A program made the translations under genes and the position numbers. Under the pieces are notes generated by a model, which saw only the letters and a list, made by a program, of their open reading frames with translations, was not told the origin of the DNA and searched no databases. DNA of 64,000 nucleotides from Calothrix sp. NIES-2100 (GTDB taxonomy: Bacteria > Cyanobacteriota > Cyanobacteriia > Cyanobacteriales > Nostocaceae): contig NZ_AP018178.1 in the NCBI RefSeq assembly GCF_002368195.1, positions 6,770,645-6,834,644 of the forward strand, read 5' to 3'. Below, in pieces: positions 51,878 through 59,830 of this stretch; within the stretch, counting starts at the first letter, position 1; every line of letters starts with the position of its first letter.

Positions 51878-52156
51878 ATGAAAAGTATTAGTAAATTTTT
51901 AATATCTGTAGTAATAGCTGTCTGGGTAATGGCGATCGCGCTCATCTCAGTCCAAAACGCCACACTAGTACGGTTAAAATTTTTATCATTCCAATCAATT
52001 CAAATACCAGTAGGTTTAGTACTAGCTTTTTGTGTTTGTGTGGGATTAGTTGCTATCACAGTGCTGCAACCTTTGTGGGGTGTTGCTGATTCTCGAAAGG
52101 TTAATTCTCGGTTTGATGAAGATGCCGAATTTTTCGTTGATGATGAAGATTTTTGA
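51878..52156 (+). CDS. LapA-domain (DUF1049) membrane protein, short
   Basis: 92 residues with two membrane helices (SKFLISVVIAVWVMAIALIS and IPVGLVLAFCVCVGLVAITV) and the LapA core VQNATLVRLKFLSFQSIQIP. It ends DEDAEFFVDDEDF, an acidic tail that resembles the end of the longer LapA-like protein at 5114 (DWSFFDDEDSEDE). The start ATG 51878 follows AATAATT without a strong ribosome-binding site. Gene begins 49 bases after the phosphohexomutase and is probably co-transcribed. Confidence 0.85.
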   Translation: MKSISKFLISVVIAVWVMAIALISVQNATLVRLKFLSFQSIQIPVGLVLAFCVCVGLVAITVLQPLWGVADSRKVNSRFDEDAEFFVDDEDF

Positions 52157-52164
52157 GCGATAAA

Positions 52165-52407
52165 TTAATTTGTATGGATGAGTTTTGCAAAAGTTGCTTG
52201 TACTTCCTCATTACTGGCAAAATCTGCTATTTCGGCTTCAGCGATTCCGTTTATAATCTCCTTTATTTTCCACTGATGCATCTCTAGATAAGCGTCTATT
52301 GCCTCATTCAATACGTAACTGCGATCGCGGTTTATTCCTGCGGCAATAGCATCAAGTGCAATCTTCTTATCGCTATCTATGTGAAAGGTAATGTTTTCTT
52401 TGGTCAT
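52165..52407 (-). CDS. Ribbon-helix-helix (CopG/ParD-type) protein, orphan antitoxin-like
   Basis: 80 residues. The N-terminal NITFHIDSDKKIALDAIAAG, then NRDRSYVLNEAIDAYLEMHQ is a ribbon-helix-helix fold that binds operator DNA as a dimer. The C-terminal helix (KEIINGIAEAEIADFASNEE) would bind a toxin of RelE/ParE type. In such pairs the toxin follows the antitoxin. Here the next sequence in that direction is the convergent LapA gene, only 8 bases away, so no toxin gene is present. Therefore it is an orphan antitoxin or a small transcription regulator. Confidence 0.8.
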   Translation of the reverse strand: MTKENITFHIDSDKKIALDAIAAGINRDRSYVLNEAIDAYLEMHQWKIKEIINGIAEAEIADFASNEEVQATFAKLIHTN

Positions 52408-52668
52408 CGTTCTCTTCGATTATTGTACATAAGTACGTCGATGGGAAAATTTACAAGTATGAAATTGCCAGTTGAACAAAGTGAAACCTAACAATCGCAA
52501 GGATTTCAGAAAATTTACATTTCGTTACATAGTTAGGTTGATTGGTGCCTACCTACTTAATTATTACATTGCAGTATTTTGTAATACTTCGCAATAGAAC
52601 ACAGTATCATAACTGATATATATATTTTCCAATTAAACTTGAAACAAGCATCTCAGGAGTATATTAAG

Positions 52669-54840
52669 ATGGCTTGGGCATCTGGAGAGAAGTTGTATGG
52701 CGCTCGCTACATCGTCGAAAAGAAACTAGGTGAAGGTGGATTAGGTGTAACCTATCTTGCTAAAAACAAAAAAGGGAGTCGCATTGTCATCAAAACTTTA
52801 AGAGATGAAATGTTAGCTGATTCCCGGATAGACTGGTATCGAGAAAAATTTCTTGAAGAAATAATACAATTATCTAATTGCCGTCATACTAATATTGTTC
52901 AAATAGAAGACTTCTTCAAAGAGAGAAATTTGCCATGTATGGTCATGGAGTACATTGAAGGAGAAGACTTAGAAAAACTTGTTACTAACCAAGGTATTCT
53001 AAGAGAAGCAGAAGCACTGCGCTATATCTGGCAAATTGGCGAAGCACTGACTGTTGTTCATGAGAAAGGCTTGTTGCATCGGGATATCAAGCCGTCTAAT
53101 ATTATGGTGCGTTCCACTAATTCTGAAGCAATTCTGATTGACTTTGGTTTAGCACGGGGTTTTATTCCAGATTTCACCCAGCAGTTAACTGTTGGGCTTA
53201 CCCACGGATTTGCACCACCAGAACAATATTTTGAAGAAGGTAGATGGGGTGAATACACTGATGTTTATGCCCTAGCTGCGACTCTATATTATCTGTTGAC
53301 GAAAACTCGGCCTATTGCTGCTCCTTATAGAGCTTTAAATGCACCTTTCAAACAACCCCAACAGATAAATTCCCGCATCAGCGATAGAGTGAATCAAGCA
53401 ATATGGCAAGGTATGGCTTTAGAAGCCACAAAGCGTCCTCAGAGAATACAAGACTGGTTGGATTTATATAGACGCTCCCAGCAAGAAATATTACTTTTAG
53501 AAAAACCCCCAGTCGTTGTCGATAGCAGGAGACAACAAGTGCAACTTTGCCCCGATTTAATTACAGCTTGGGGTAATGCTAATTCAATGCGTCAACTTCA
53601 CTGGCTGTGGCAGTTAGCGAATCTTTGGCAACCGCTGTTAAGTGAGGGTGTAGCTACTAGCTTACTCAAACCCGATTTAATTAGGGTAGAAGGCACGTTA
53701 GTACGCTTGTTGGAATTGCATTCTGACTCAGAGACAACACCAAGCTTAAGCGAATTAGGTAAACTTTGGCAGCAGTTACCCAAAGCAGCGAAACCAGCTA
53801 TTGCTGAATTTATTCAGAACATTACTAGTTCCTTAATTTCACAAGAGATTAATTCAGCTGAACAATTAATCGCAGTGTTAGATCAAGGATTAGCTCAATT
53901 AGGGCGATCGCAAACGTCTACTATTAAAATTTTTACTAAAACTGATACCGGCCCCAGCTGCCAACGAAATGAAGATGCTTGTTATCCTCTTAGTGGGACT
54001 TTAGTAACTAAACCGCCTCAATTCATCACCTTTGCTATTGTCTGCGATGGTATGAGTGAACAAGAAGGCGGGAGAGTAGCATCAGCTTTTGCGATTGAAA
54101 CAATTCAACAGCAATTACAGCAACTGGCAAAAGTTCCCCCAGAGCATATAGACCCTTCACTGCTGCTAAATGACTTAGAATCCGCTGTAGCAATTGCGAA
54201 TGACAAAATCAGCCAGCGCAACGACTACGAAAATCGCCAAGGTCATCAACGCATGGGCACAACTCTGGTGATGGCATTGCCCATTGCCCATGAAATGTAT
54301 ATTACTCATGTCGGTGATAGTCGTGCCTATTGGATTACCCGCCAAGGTTGTTATCAAGTTACCCTAGATGATGATGTTGCCTCCCGCGAAGTCAGGTTAG
54401 GGTATTCTATCTATCGGGAAGCCGTACAACAGAGTGGTTCAGGTTCTCTGGTACAGGCTTTAGGGATGAGTTCGAGTACATCACTCCATCCCACCTCCCA
54501 GCGGTTTATTCTCGACGAAGATGCTGTTTTCTTACTGACATCCGATGGCTTAAGTGATTTTGACAGGATAGAAGATTATTGGGAAACAGAAATCTTGCCA
54601 ATTCTCAATGCGGGAACAGATGTAGCCAGTGTTGCGGAAAGATTAGTAGAAATCGCCAATACCAAAAATGGGCATGATAATGTCACCATCGCTTTAGTAC
54701 ACTATCAAGTCAAATATACTGAGCCAGAAGTAGTCGTGAATGCAGTCATTCCCGAAAGTTTTTCAACCACAGCCTTTTCCCCAACCATCTCAATTAAAAC
54801 GTCTAAAGTTTCGTCAAAGCCTAAATGGTGGCCTTTTTAG
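52669..54840 (+). CDS. Ser/Thr protein kinase fused to PP2C-type phosphatase
   Basis: 723 residues from ATG 52669, which has AGGAG 10 bases upstream; an earlier TTG is unlikely. Kinase domain 10-270: Gly loop GEGGLG 21-26, Lys42, HRDIKPSN 137-144, DFG 158-160, and a typical cyanobacterial APE-region FAPPEQY. A helical linker (280-415) follows. The PP2C domain (about 418-710) has metal Asp436 (RNEDACYP), Asp460 (VCDGMSEQEGG), GTTLVMALPI, VGDSRAYW, LLTSDGLSD and HDNVTIAL. All key residues of both enzymes are intact. No membrane helix. A protein that both phosphorylates and dephosphorylates could be a self-resetting switch. Monocistronic. Confidence 0.93.
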   Translation: MAWASGEKLYGARYIVEKKLGEGGLGVTYLAKNKKGSRIVIKTLRDEMLADSRIDWYREKFLEEIIQLSNCRHTNIVQIEDFFKERNLPCMVMEYIEGEDLEKLVTNQGILREAEALRYIWQIGEALTVVHEKGLLHRDIKPSNIMVRSTNSEAILIDFGLARGFIPDFTQQLTVGLTHGFAPPEQYFEEGRWGEYTDVYALAATLYYLLTKTRPIAAPYRALNAPFKQPQQINSRISDRVNQAIWQGMALEATKRPQRIQDWLDLYRRSQQEILLLEKPPVVVDSRRQQVQLCPDLITAWGNANSMRQLHWLWQLANLWQPLLSEGVATSLLKPDLIRVEGTLVRLLELHSDSETTPSLSELGKLWQQLPKAAKPAIAEFIQNITSSLISQEINSAEQLIAVLDQGLAQLGRSQTSTIKIFTKTDTGPSCQRNEDACYPLSGTLVTKPPQFITFAIVCDGMSEQEGGRVASAFAIETIQQQLQQLAKVPPEHIDPSLLLNDLESAVAIANDKISQRNDYENRQGHQRMGTTLVMALPIAHEMYITHVGDSRAYWITRQGCYQVTLDDDVASREVRLGYSIYREAVQQSGSGSLVQALGMSSSTSLHPTSQRFILDEDAVFLLTSDGLSDFDRIEDYWETEILPILNAGTDVASVAERLVEIANTKNGHDNVTIALVHYQVKYTEPEVVVNAVIPESFSTTAFSPTISIKTSKVSSKPKWWPF

Positions 54841-55011
54841 TGGACAAAGTGATACTCCTTCTGAGTAGGTTTAGTGAGCGATCGCTTGAAAATACCTAAA
54901 CTTCTGAGCCATAAAAAATGAGCGATCGCTGAAGTTTAGCTTCAAGTAGTGCTAGGTTAAAAAGTGATGACTAATCACAAGTTTTTCAATTAACTAAGTT
55001 TGTTTAGTCTT

Positions 55012-55242
55012 ATGACTGTAAATTACCAAGACATTATTACGATTGAACCAGGAAAGCGAGGCGGTAAGGCTTGTATTCGAGGTATGAGAATTACTGTATA
55101 TGATGTTTTGTCATATCTTGCTTCTGGTATGACATACGAGGAAGTGCTGAATGACTTTCCTTATTTAACACAAGAAGATATTTTAGCTTGCCTAAGCTAT
55201 GCGGCTGATAGAGAACAGCAAATGCTGACAATGCAAGCATGA
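55012..55242 (+). CDS. DUF433 antitoxin (VapB45-type)
   Basis: 76 residues from ATG 55012 (MTVNYQDIITIEPGKRGGKA). The pattern GKACIRGMRITVYDVLSYLA and TYEEVLNDFPYLTQEDILAC is DUF433, a small helix-turn-helix domain that acts as antitoxin to DUF5615 PIN-like toxins. The stop TGA overlaps the ATG of the toxin gene (ATGA at 55239-55242). A start at 55000 is possible but unusual for the family. The partner toxin is broken, see next entry. Confidence 0.88.
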   Translation: MTVNYQDIITIEPGKRGGKACIRGMRITVYDVLSYLASGMTYEEVLNDFPYLTQEDILACLSYAADREQQMLTMQA

Positions 55243-55572
55243 AGTTACTATTTGACCATAACTTATCACCTCGGTTAGTAGATATACTTGCTGATATTTA
55301 CCCAAATTCTCAGCATGTTTTTATCTTAGGTTTGGATCGAGCAGATGATCGAAGTGTGTGGGAGTATGCTCAACAAACTGGATTTACTGTTGTAACCTAG
55401 AGATGCTGATTTTAATGAATTGAGCGTTTTGCGAGGATTTCCCCCCAAAGTAATTTGGATTCGTCGTGGTAATTGTTCAACTAGTCAGATTGAAGAAATT
55501 TTGCGATCGCATTTAGAGGATATCCAAGCCTTTGAAAAAAAACCAAATTTGGGAGTTTTGACACTGTATTAG
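55239..55572 (+). pseudogene. DUF5615 PIN-like toxin, frameshifted
   Basis: ATG 55239 overlaps the antitoxin stop. The first frame reads MKLLFDHNLSPRLVDILADI, then ending WEYAQQTGFTVVT and stops at TAG 55398-55400. In the frame one base on, the homologous sequence goes on: RDADFNELSVLRGFPPKVIW, then IRRGNCSTSQIEEILRSH to TAG 55570-55572. Removing one base near 55398 would restore the full DUF5615 protein (about 110 residues) with the VTRDADF motif. So a single one-base insertion inactivated the toxin, and the lesion is recent, since the rest is intact. Confidence 0.9.
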
Positions 55573-55588
55573 ACTTGAAAAGCATCTT

Positions 55589-55846
55589 ATGGAAACTGAG
55601 TATGATTTTAGCCAAGGCAAGCGGGGAGCAATCGAGCCTACACCACCAGGAAAAACCAGAATTACAATTCGCTTAGATGATGAAATACTGGCATGGTTTC
55701 GTGAGCAAGTTAACGCAGCAGGTGGGGGAAATTACCAAACTCTAATTAACGATGCATTGCATGAGTACATTCAGCAGCGTCGTGAACCATTAGAAGAAAT
55801 ATTACGGCGAGTTTTGCGAGAGGAACTGGAGCGCATGGGAAAATGA
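55589..55846 (+). CDS. BrnA-type antitoxin, without toxin
   Basis: 85 residues. YDFSQGKRGAIEPTPPGKTR, then ITIRLDDEILAWFREQV and GGGNYQTLINDALHEYIQQR is the BrnA pattern, a ribbon-helix-helix antitoxin that binds the RNase toxin BrnT. BrnT would be expected just upstream; instead there is the broken DUF5615 toxin 17 bases away. So BrnA is an orphan next to a different decayed module. It could now regulate its own or the neighbour's promoter. Confidence 0.88.
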   Translation: METEYDFSQGKRGAIEPTPPGKTRITIRLDDEILAWFREQVNAAGGGNYQTLINDALHEYIQQRREPLEEILRRVLREELERMGK

Positions 55847-55938
55847 GGTAGCGATCGCCTACACATCATTAGATAAAAAATGAGCGATCGCTTGAGTATA
55901 TAGCAATCTTATATAATTTGTGAAAATTCGCGCTGTGC

Positions 55939-55971
55939 AGATCCCCGACTTCTTTAAGAAGTCGGGGATCT
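55939..55971. repeat. 33-bp palindromic repeat, copy 4
   Basis: AGATCCCCGACTTCTT, then AAGAAGTCGGGGATCT. It is a perfect palindrome, followed as in copy 3 by GATTTAGGACTG. It lies 32 bases past the stop of the minus-strand gene at 56003, so may serve as terminator. Confidence 0.85.
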
Positions 55972-56002
55972 AATTTTTGACGAATGATTTAGGACTGCTA
56001 TA

Positions 56003-57019
56003 TTAAACTGCTATTAAATATTGCTCAATATTTATCGCAGCTATTTCATCTACTCCTACTAAAAAAGGATTCCGATAATTTTCCTTAATAGGTACATTGG
56101 TATGGTTTAGCTTGCCTTCTGTATCTAAAATTTTCTCTGTCAAAGTATTGATAAAAAATTCGATTGCTGGCATTAAATTCTGCACGTTTTCAGCTATACC
56201 ATTGCAATCAACTAAGCTGATTAGATATGGCAACCAAGCAGCAGCTTCCTGAGGTTTTTCTCTAACAAAGATAGCTAATTGATGGCTATTGATTAACTCA
56301 TCAATCGATTCATGTAGAGATTGTAAATTACTGATACAATCAGTAATCTTTTGTCGTAACTGTTGCATATAATTAGTTGTAGAGTGAATTTTTGCAATAG
56401 CAGTATTCACTTCACCTTCATACTCGCTTACTTTTGTCACAGCCTTATCTAACTCACGCTTAATCAAAAAGCCGCTAATTAGCACAACTGGACTGACTGC
56501 AATCTGACCAGATGCAAGTAAGGAGCCAATAAATACGCCTCCACCAGTGAGAGAAATTGCGCCATTATTCACCAAATTTAAAGTTAAAGTATAATTTTTT
56601 TGAGCAGTTATTTTTTGATAAATCACTTCTTTTACTGCTGTTTTGAGAGAGTTTGTCAGATTCATTACACTTTCATATTCTGCTCCTGAATCAACATTAT
56701 TAGCTAGCATTTCTGCAAATTCCGGAAACGGCTGTAGAGAGCTTTCGCTAGAGTTAACATTTACATTGTTATGTTTTAAAACCTTAACTAAGCGTTCTAT
56801 AATGTATAAAACCTCACATCGAAGTTTAATATAATTTTCTGCCAGATTCTTAGTAAGATTTAATTCATCATTAAATGTTTGAAAAGCCGCATCGTAGAGT
56901 TTTTCTTGATTTTTAAAATTTTTCTTAGTCTTATCAATATTAGAAATTGCCCTAACACCTGCAAAAGCTCCTAAAGAAGCACTACCTAAAGCAAAAGTAC
57001 TCAACAAAAGTTGCAGCAT
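56003..57019 (-). CDS. Helical protein with central hydrophobic hairpin, unknown function
   Basis: 338 residues. AGGAG lies 9 bases before ATG 57019. The first 25 residues are hydrophobic (LLLSTFALGSASLGAFAGV), either a signal anchor or an insertion element. Long amphipathic helices follow (35-145). A marked hydrophobic stretch at 153-186 (GAISLTGGGVFIGSLLASG, then IAVSPVVLISGFLI) is followed by more helices (188-240, 255-310). Long helices around a hydrophobic hairpin are the layout of alpha-helical pore-forming proteins, but also of ordinary membrane proteins. No family is recognised. It is AT-rich and sits next to decayed toxin-antitoxin genes. Confidence 0.7.
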   Translation of the reverse strand: MLQLLLSTFALGSASLGAFAGVRAISNIDKTKKNFKNQEKLYDAAFQTFNDELNLTKNLAENYIKLRCEVLYIIERLVKVLKHNNVNVNSSESSLQPFPEFAEMLANNVDSGAEYESVMNLTNSLKTAVKEVIYQKITAQKNYTLTLNLVNNGAISLTGGGVFIGSLLASGQIAVSPVVLISGFLIKRELDKAVTKVSEYEGEVNTAIAKIHSTTNYMQQLRQKITDCISNLQSLHESIDELINSHQLAIFVREKPQEAAAWLPYLISLVDCNGIAENVQNLMPAIEFFINTLTEKILDTEGKLNHTNVPIKENYRNPFLVGVDEIAAINIEQYLIAV

Positions 57020-57328
57020 AAAGCACTCCTGGGCGTGATTAGTGGTGAGTTTTTCTTTCCAGAGATACCATACTTAGTAATTCAGGCATACTCTTATACT
57101 TATATTTCCCCAATACCCCAGCTAATCAACACGAAAAGAACAGAAATTTGAGACTGCTATGAAAGATGAATTGGTGTGGGCGATCGCAAAATCCGCGCAT
57201 GTAAATTGAGTATTTGTACTCTAATACCATGTAGCGATTTAAGTATTAGTACTTATGAAAAATCATGCGCATGTAGGGGCGGGGAAACCCCACCCTAGAC
57301 GACAATCCATGACACTGAGAACTATTCT
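57020..57328. other. Intergenic region
   Basis: About 310 bases between two minus-strand genes. A GTAGGGGCGGGGAAACCCC segment near 57275 resembles the terminal repeat of the element at 19283. No gene or strong promoter was identified. Confidence 0.5.
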
Positions 57329-58024
57329 TTAGGTTAGTTGTAGCCTGAGAAAATCAATAAATTCCAGTAGTTCTGTCTCAGAGAGATGGTGACGCGATCG
57401 CTTACCGTATTTCTGCTGCAAATACTCTCTTCCTTGCTCTGGTGACCAATTTAATTGTGCTAAATATGTATCACTTTGAGCAATAAAACCTGCACGAATT
57501 TCCGATATATTTGTATTAGTAGATATTTCTTTATGCTTGAAATTTATATTTGGCAAATTATTTATTTTAAGACTGACCTTTTGACCTAAAGCTTGCCAAT
57601 CTATTTCTTTATGCCCATCCCAACTCACACCTACAGAACGAAACGTGACGGGATTATAAATTGTACAGAATACAATTGTTTTATCACCAGGACTAACTGC
57701 AATGGTCAGAGGTTGAAGTAACTGTTCATCAGTCAAAATATCAAGTGATAGTAACAAACTTTTGGAAAAGTAAGATTCACTTCCTGAGCGCACAACATAA
57801 GGTCTCTCTGCCAAAATATGCAAATCAGTTTTTTCAGCTTCTCCATAGGAAGTTTCCACTTTTTTGTTAACTTCTATTCCTGTGATTAACCCAGTCAATG
57901 CTCTGTCATAAATTGGTATTTGCCTTTGCTCATCAGATAACATATACCAACAGTGGTCGCTTTCTTTACTGACAAAAACATATTGAGGCTTAGGGATAGA
58001 GCCGAACCCTAATTTGACTTTCAT
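57329..58024 (-). CDS. Unknown protein sharing the C-terminal 'EQGREYL' module
   Basis: 231 residues. The N-terminal 160 residues are beta-strand-rich (YDRALTGLITGIEVNKKVET, then LTIAVSPGDKTIVFCTIYN), a possible OB or related small-beta fold. The last 45 residues (LAQLNWSPEQGREYLQQKYG, then LSETELLEFIDFLRLQ) match the end of the 9859 protein closely. The shared end suggests a common partner. No signal or membrane helix. I recognise no characterised family. Next gene on the strand is a Uma2 protein 110 bases upstream. Confidence 0.72.
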   Translation of the reverse strand: MKVKLGFGSIPKPQYVFVSKESDHCWYMLSDEQRQIPIYDRALTGLITGIEVNKKVETSYGEAEKTDLHILAERPYVVRSGSESYFSKSLLLSLDILTDEQLLQPLTIAVSPGDKTIVFCTIYNPVTFRSVGVSWDGHKEIDWQALGQKVSLKINNLPNINFKHKEISTNTNISEIRAGFIAQSDTYLAQLNWSPEQGREYLQQKYGKRSRHHLSETELLEFIDFLRLQLT

Positions 58025-58134
58025 AGCTTTGATGATGGTTTTTGTAAAGAGATTTTGGCCGCCGCCAAGTGATTATTTCCTTTACAGATATAATTCCCGC
58101 ATCATCAAGCTAATTAACAAATTTAGTCCCAATT

Positions 58135-58857
58135 TCAAACTAAATTTTCCGGTTCCACACCTAAATCTTTCAACTTTGCTTCCAATATTCGCGCCCGTTG
58201 TTCCGCTGCAAAACGCCGCTGTGCTTCAAAATTCATTTGTTCTTCGGCTTCCTGGATGCGTTCTTCTGCTGTAAGTAACCTTTGTCCTTCCTCGTCATAC
58301 CAGTACAACCACTCCCGTGCAATCCCTTGATAAATTCCCCGTTCTCGCCCAATTCCTAAACCAATTTCTGGTAACCAAACCGGACTACCTGACATCAGTA
58401 AATATTCACCATCCACAAGGCGATAAACTTCCAAAGGCGGCTTTTTGCGGCGGAAAGGATTGTAGATAACGTAGTATAAAATACCTAGCTTTTTGGCATA
58501 AAATTCTTTCTTACTACTGTATTCTCCCCGATCTACTTGGGAAACAACTTCTAGTACCAAAATTGGCAATTGATTTTCTTCCCATAATACATAACTCAAG
58601 CGTAAGTATTCATCAACGAAGCGCTTAACTCCCAAACTCAGAAATCCATCAGGGACAAGAGCTGGCTGGTTAGCGTCATAATAAATACCCATATTGACAC
58701 CAAAAAACCAATCCCAACTTTCTGACCAGATCAGAGCCAGTATACTTTCGAGCAGTGCAGGGATGAGATGCTGTAATTGATTATCCACAGGGGTATCATC
58801 AGAGTTGGGTAATTCTTCGGAAGATGGCAAACAATGTAACGGGTTGTAGTTTAACAT
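58135..58857 (-). CDS. Uma2-family (DUF820) PD-(D/E)XK-fold protein
   Basis: 240 residues from ATG 58857 (MLNYNPLHCLPSSEELPN); an upstream in-frame ATG at 58899 is possible. Uma2 landmarks: PDGFLSLG with Asp70, ILVLEVVSQVD with Glu103, the Lys-rich stretch SSKKEFYAKKLGILYYVIYN (Lys122), and the C-terminal coiled-coil tail AEERIQEAEEQMNFEAQRRF. The family is very abundant in filamentous cyanobacteria and has a nuclease-like fold with unknown function. All three putative catalytic positions are kept. Confidence 0.9.
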   Translation of the reverse strand: MLNYNPLHCLPSSEELPNSDDTPVDNQLQHLIPALLESILALIWSESWDWFFGVNMGIYYDANQPALVPDGFLSLGVKRFVDEYLRLSYVLWEENQLPILVLEVVSQVDRGEYSSKKEFYAKKLGILYYVIYNPFRRKKPPLEVYRLVDGEYLLMSGSPVWLPEIGLGIGRERGIYQGIAREWLYWYDEEGQRLLTAEERIQEAEEQMNFEAQRRFAAEQRARILEAKLKDLGVEPENLV

Positions 58858-59022
58858 GAGCGGTATGCCAAATGCTGATTCTAGATGGATTTTCGCCAAT
58901 GAATTCTAGTGAGGCTTGTAAATAGTCCACGGTCTTGTTGTTGATATTCTAAGCAAATTTGAGGTTTTAGTTAAAATCAAGCTAGATAGCAGCACTATCT
59001 AATTTTATAAAAATATTGTCAA

Positions 59023-59622
59023 ATGTCATACAGTCAATTCAGTCTAGAAACTATTGAGACCACCTTTGGCATTACCATTCAAGAATCTGTAGGGATTTTT
59101 GCTGATATACCTTCTCTAGAGTACAGTAGTTTTTTAGCGCAAACGCTCAAAAAATATATACCCTTGGCTTTAGCTATTGGCACTGAAAAATCACGCTCTG
59201 AGTTAATATTGACACCAATACTATTTGAATTAAAAGAACAGTTTCAAAATAAAATCAGTTTATTTTCTGGACGTGAATTTAATGTTAGTCCTGAAAAAGG
59301 ATTAACAGGTTTTTGTGATTACCTCATTAGTAAATCTCCAGAACAAATAATTATTAAAGCGCCAGTTGTTACCTTAGTTGAAGCTAAAAATGACAACATT
59401 CAATCTGGCTTAGGACAATGCATAGCAGAAATGATCGCTGCACAATTATTTAACCAACAGAAAGGCAATGAAATTGAGACAATTTATGGTACTGTCACTA
59501 CAGGCACTAACTGGAAATTTATGCGACTCACTGGGCAAATAATCGAGATTGATTTAAATGAATATTTCCTGAGTGATGTTGGTAACATTTTGGGAATCTT
59601 AAGTAGTTTTATTAAATTATGA
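59023..59622 (+). CDS. PD-(D/E)XK nuclease-like protein
   Basis: 199 residues. A nuclease core is visible: Glu60 (EKSRSELILTPIL), Asp99 (GFCDYLIS), Glu120-x-Lys122 (TLVEAKND) and Gln132 (LGQCIAEM), the order E-D-ExK-Q of PD-(D/E)XK enzymes. It has no DNA-binding domain and no methylase neighbour, so it is not an evident restriction enzyme. Similar stand-alone proteins are common in cyanobacteria and have no assigned role. Start ATG 59023 lacks a strong ribosome-binding site. Confidence 0.75.
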   Translation: MSYSQFSLETIETTFGITIQESVGIFADIPSLEYSSFLAQTLKKYIPLALAIGTEKSRSELILTPILFELKEQFQNKISLFSGREFNVSPEKGLTGFCDYLISKSPEQIIIKAPVVTLVEAKNDNIQSGLGQCIAEMIAAQLFNQQKGNEIETIYGTVTTGTNWKFMRLTGQIIEIDLNEYFLSDVGNILGILSSFIKL

Positions 59623-59765
59623 ATTATAGCGATTCTCAATTATCGGTTGTAGGGGTTGAGGTCTTGTAGGTTGGGTTGAGGAACGAAACCCAACATTGAT
59701 CTGGATATTAGACAAGATCTAAAAACAACTGACAACTGACAACTAACAAATGACACGCAAAGCGC

Positions 59766-59796
59766 AATAAAAAAGAGCGGGTGTATAACCCGCCCT
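59766..59796 (-). terminator. Rho-independent terminator of ndhD
   Basis: On the minus strand: GGGCGGGTTATACACCCGCT followed by CTTTTTTATTG. It lies 35 bases past the ndhD stop, with a GC-rich 6-8-bp stem and a T run. Confidence 0.85.
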
Positions 59797-59830
59797 AAAA
59801 TTAATAGTCATAGCAACTATTAATTTTGTC

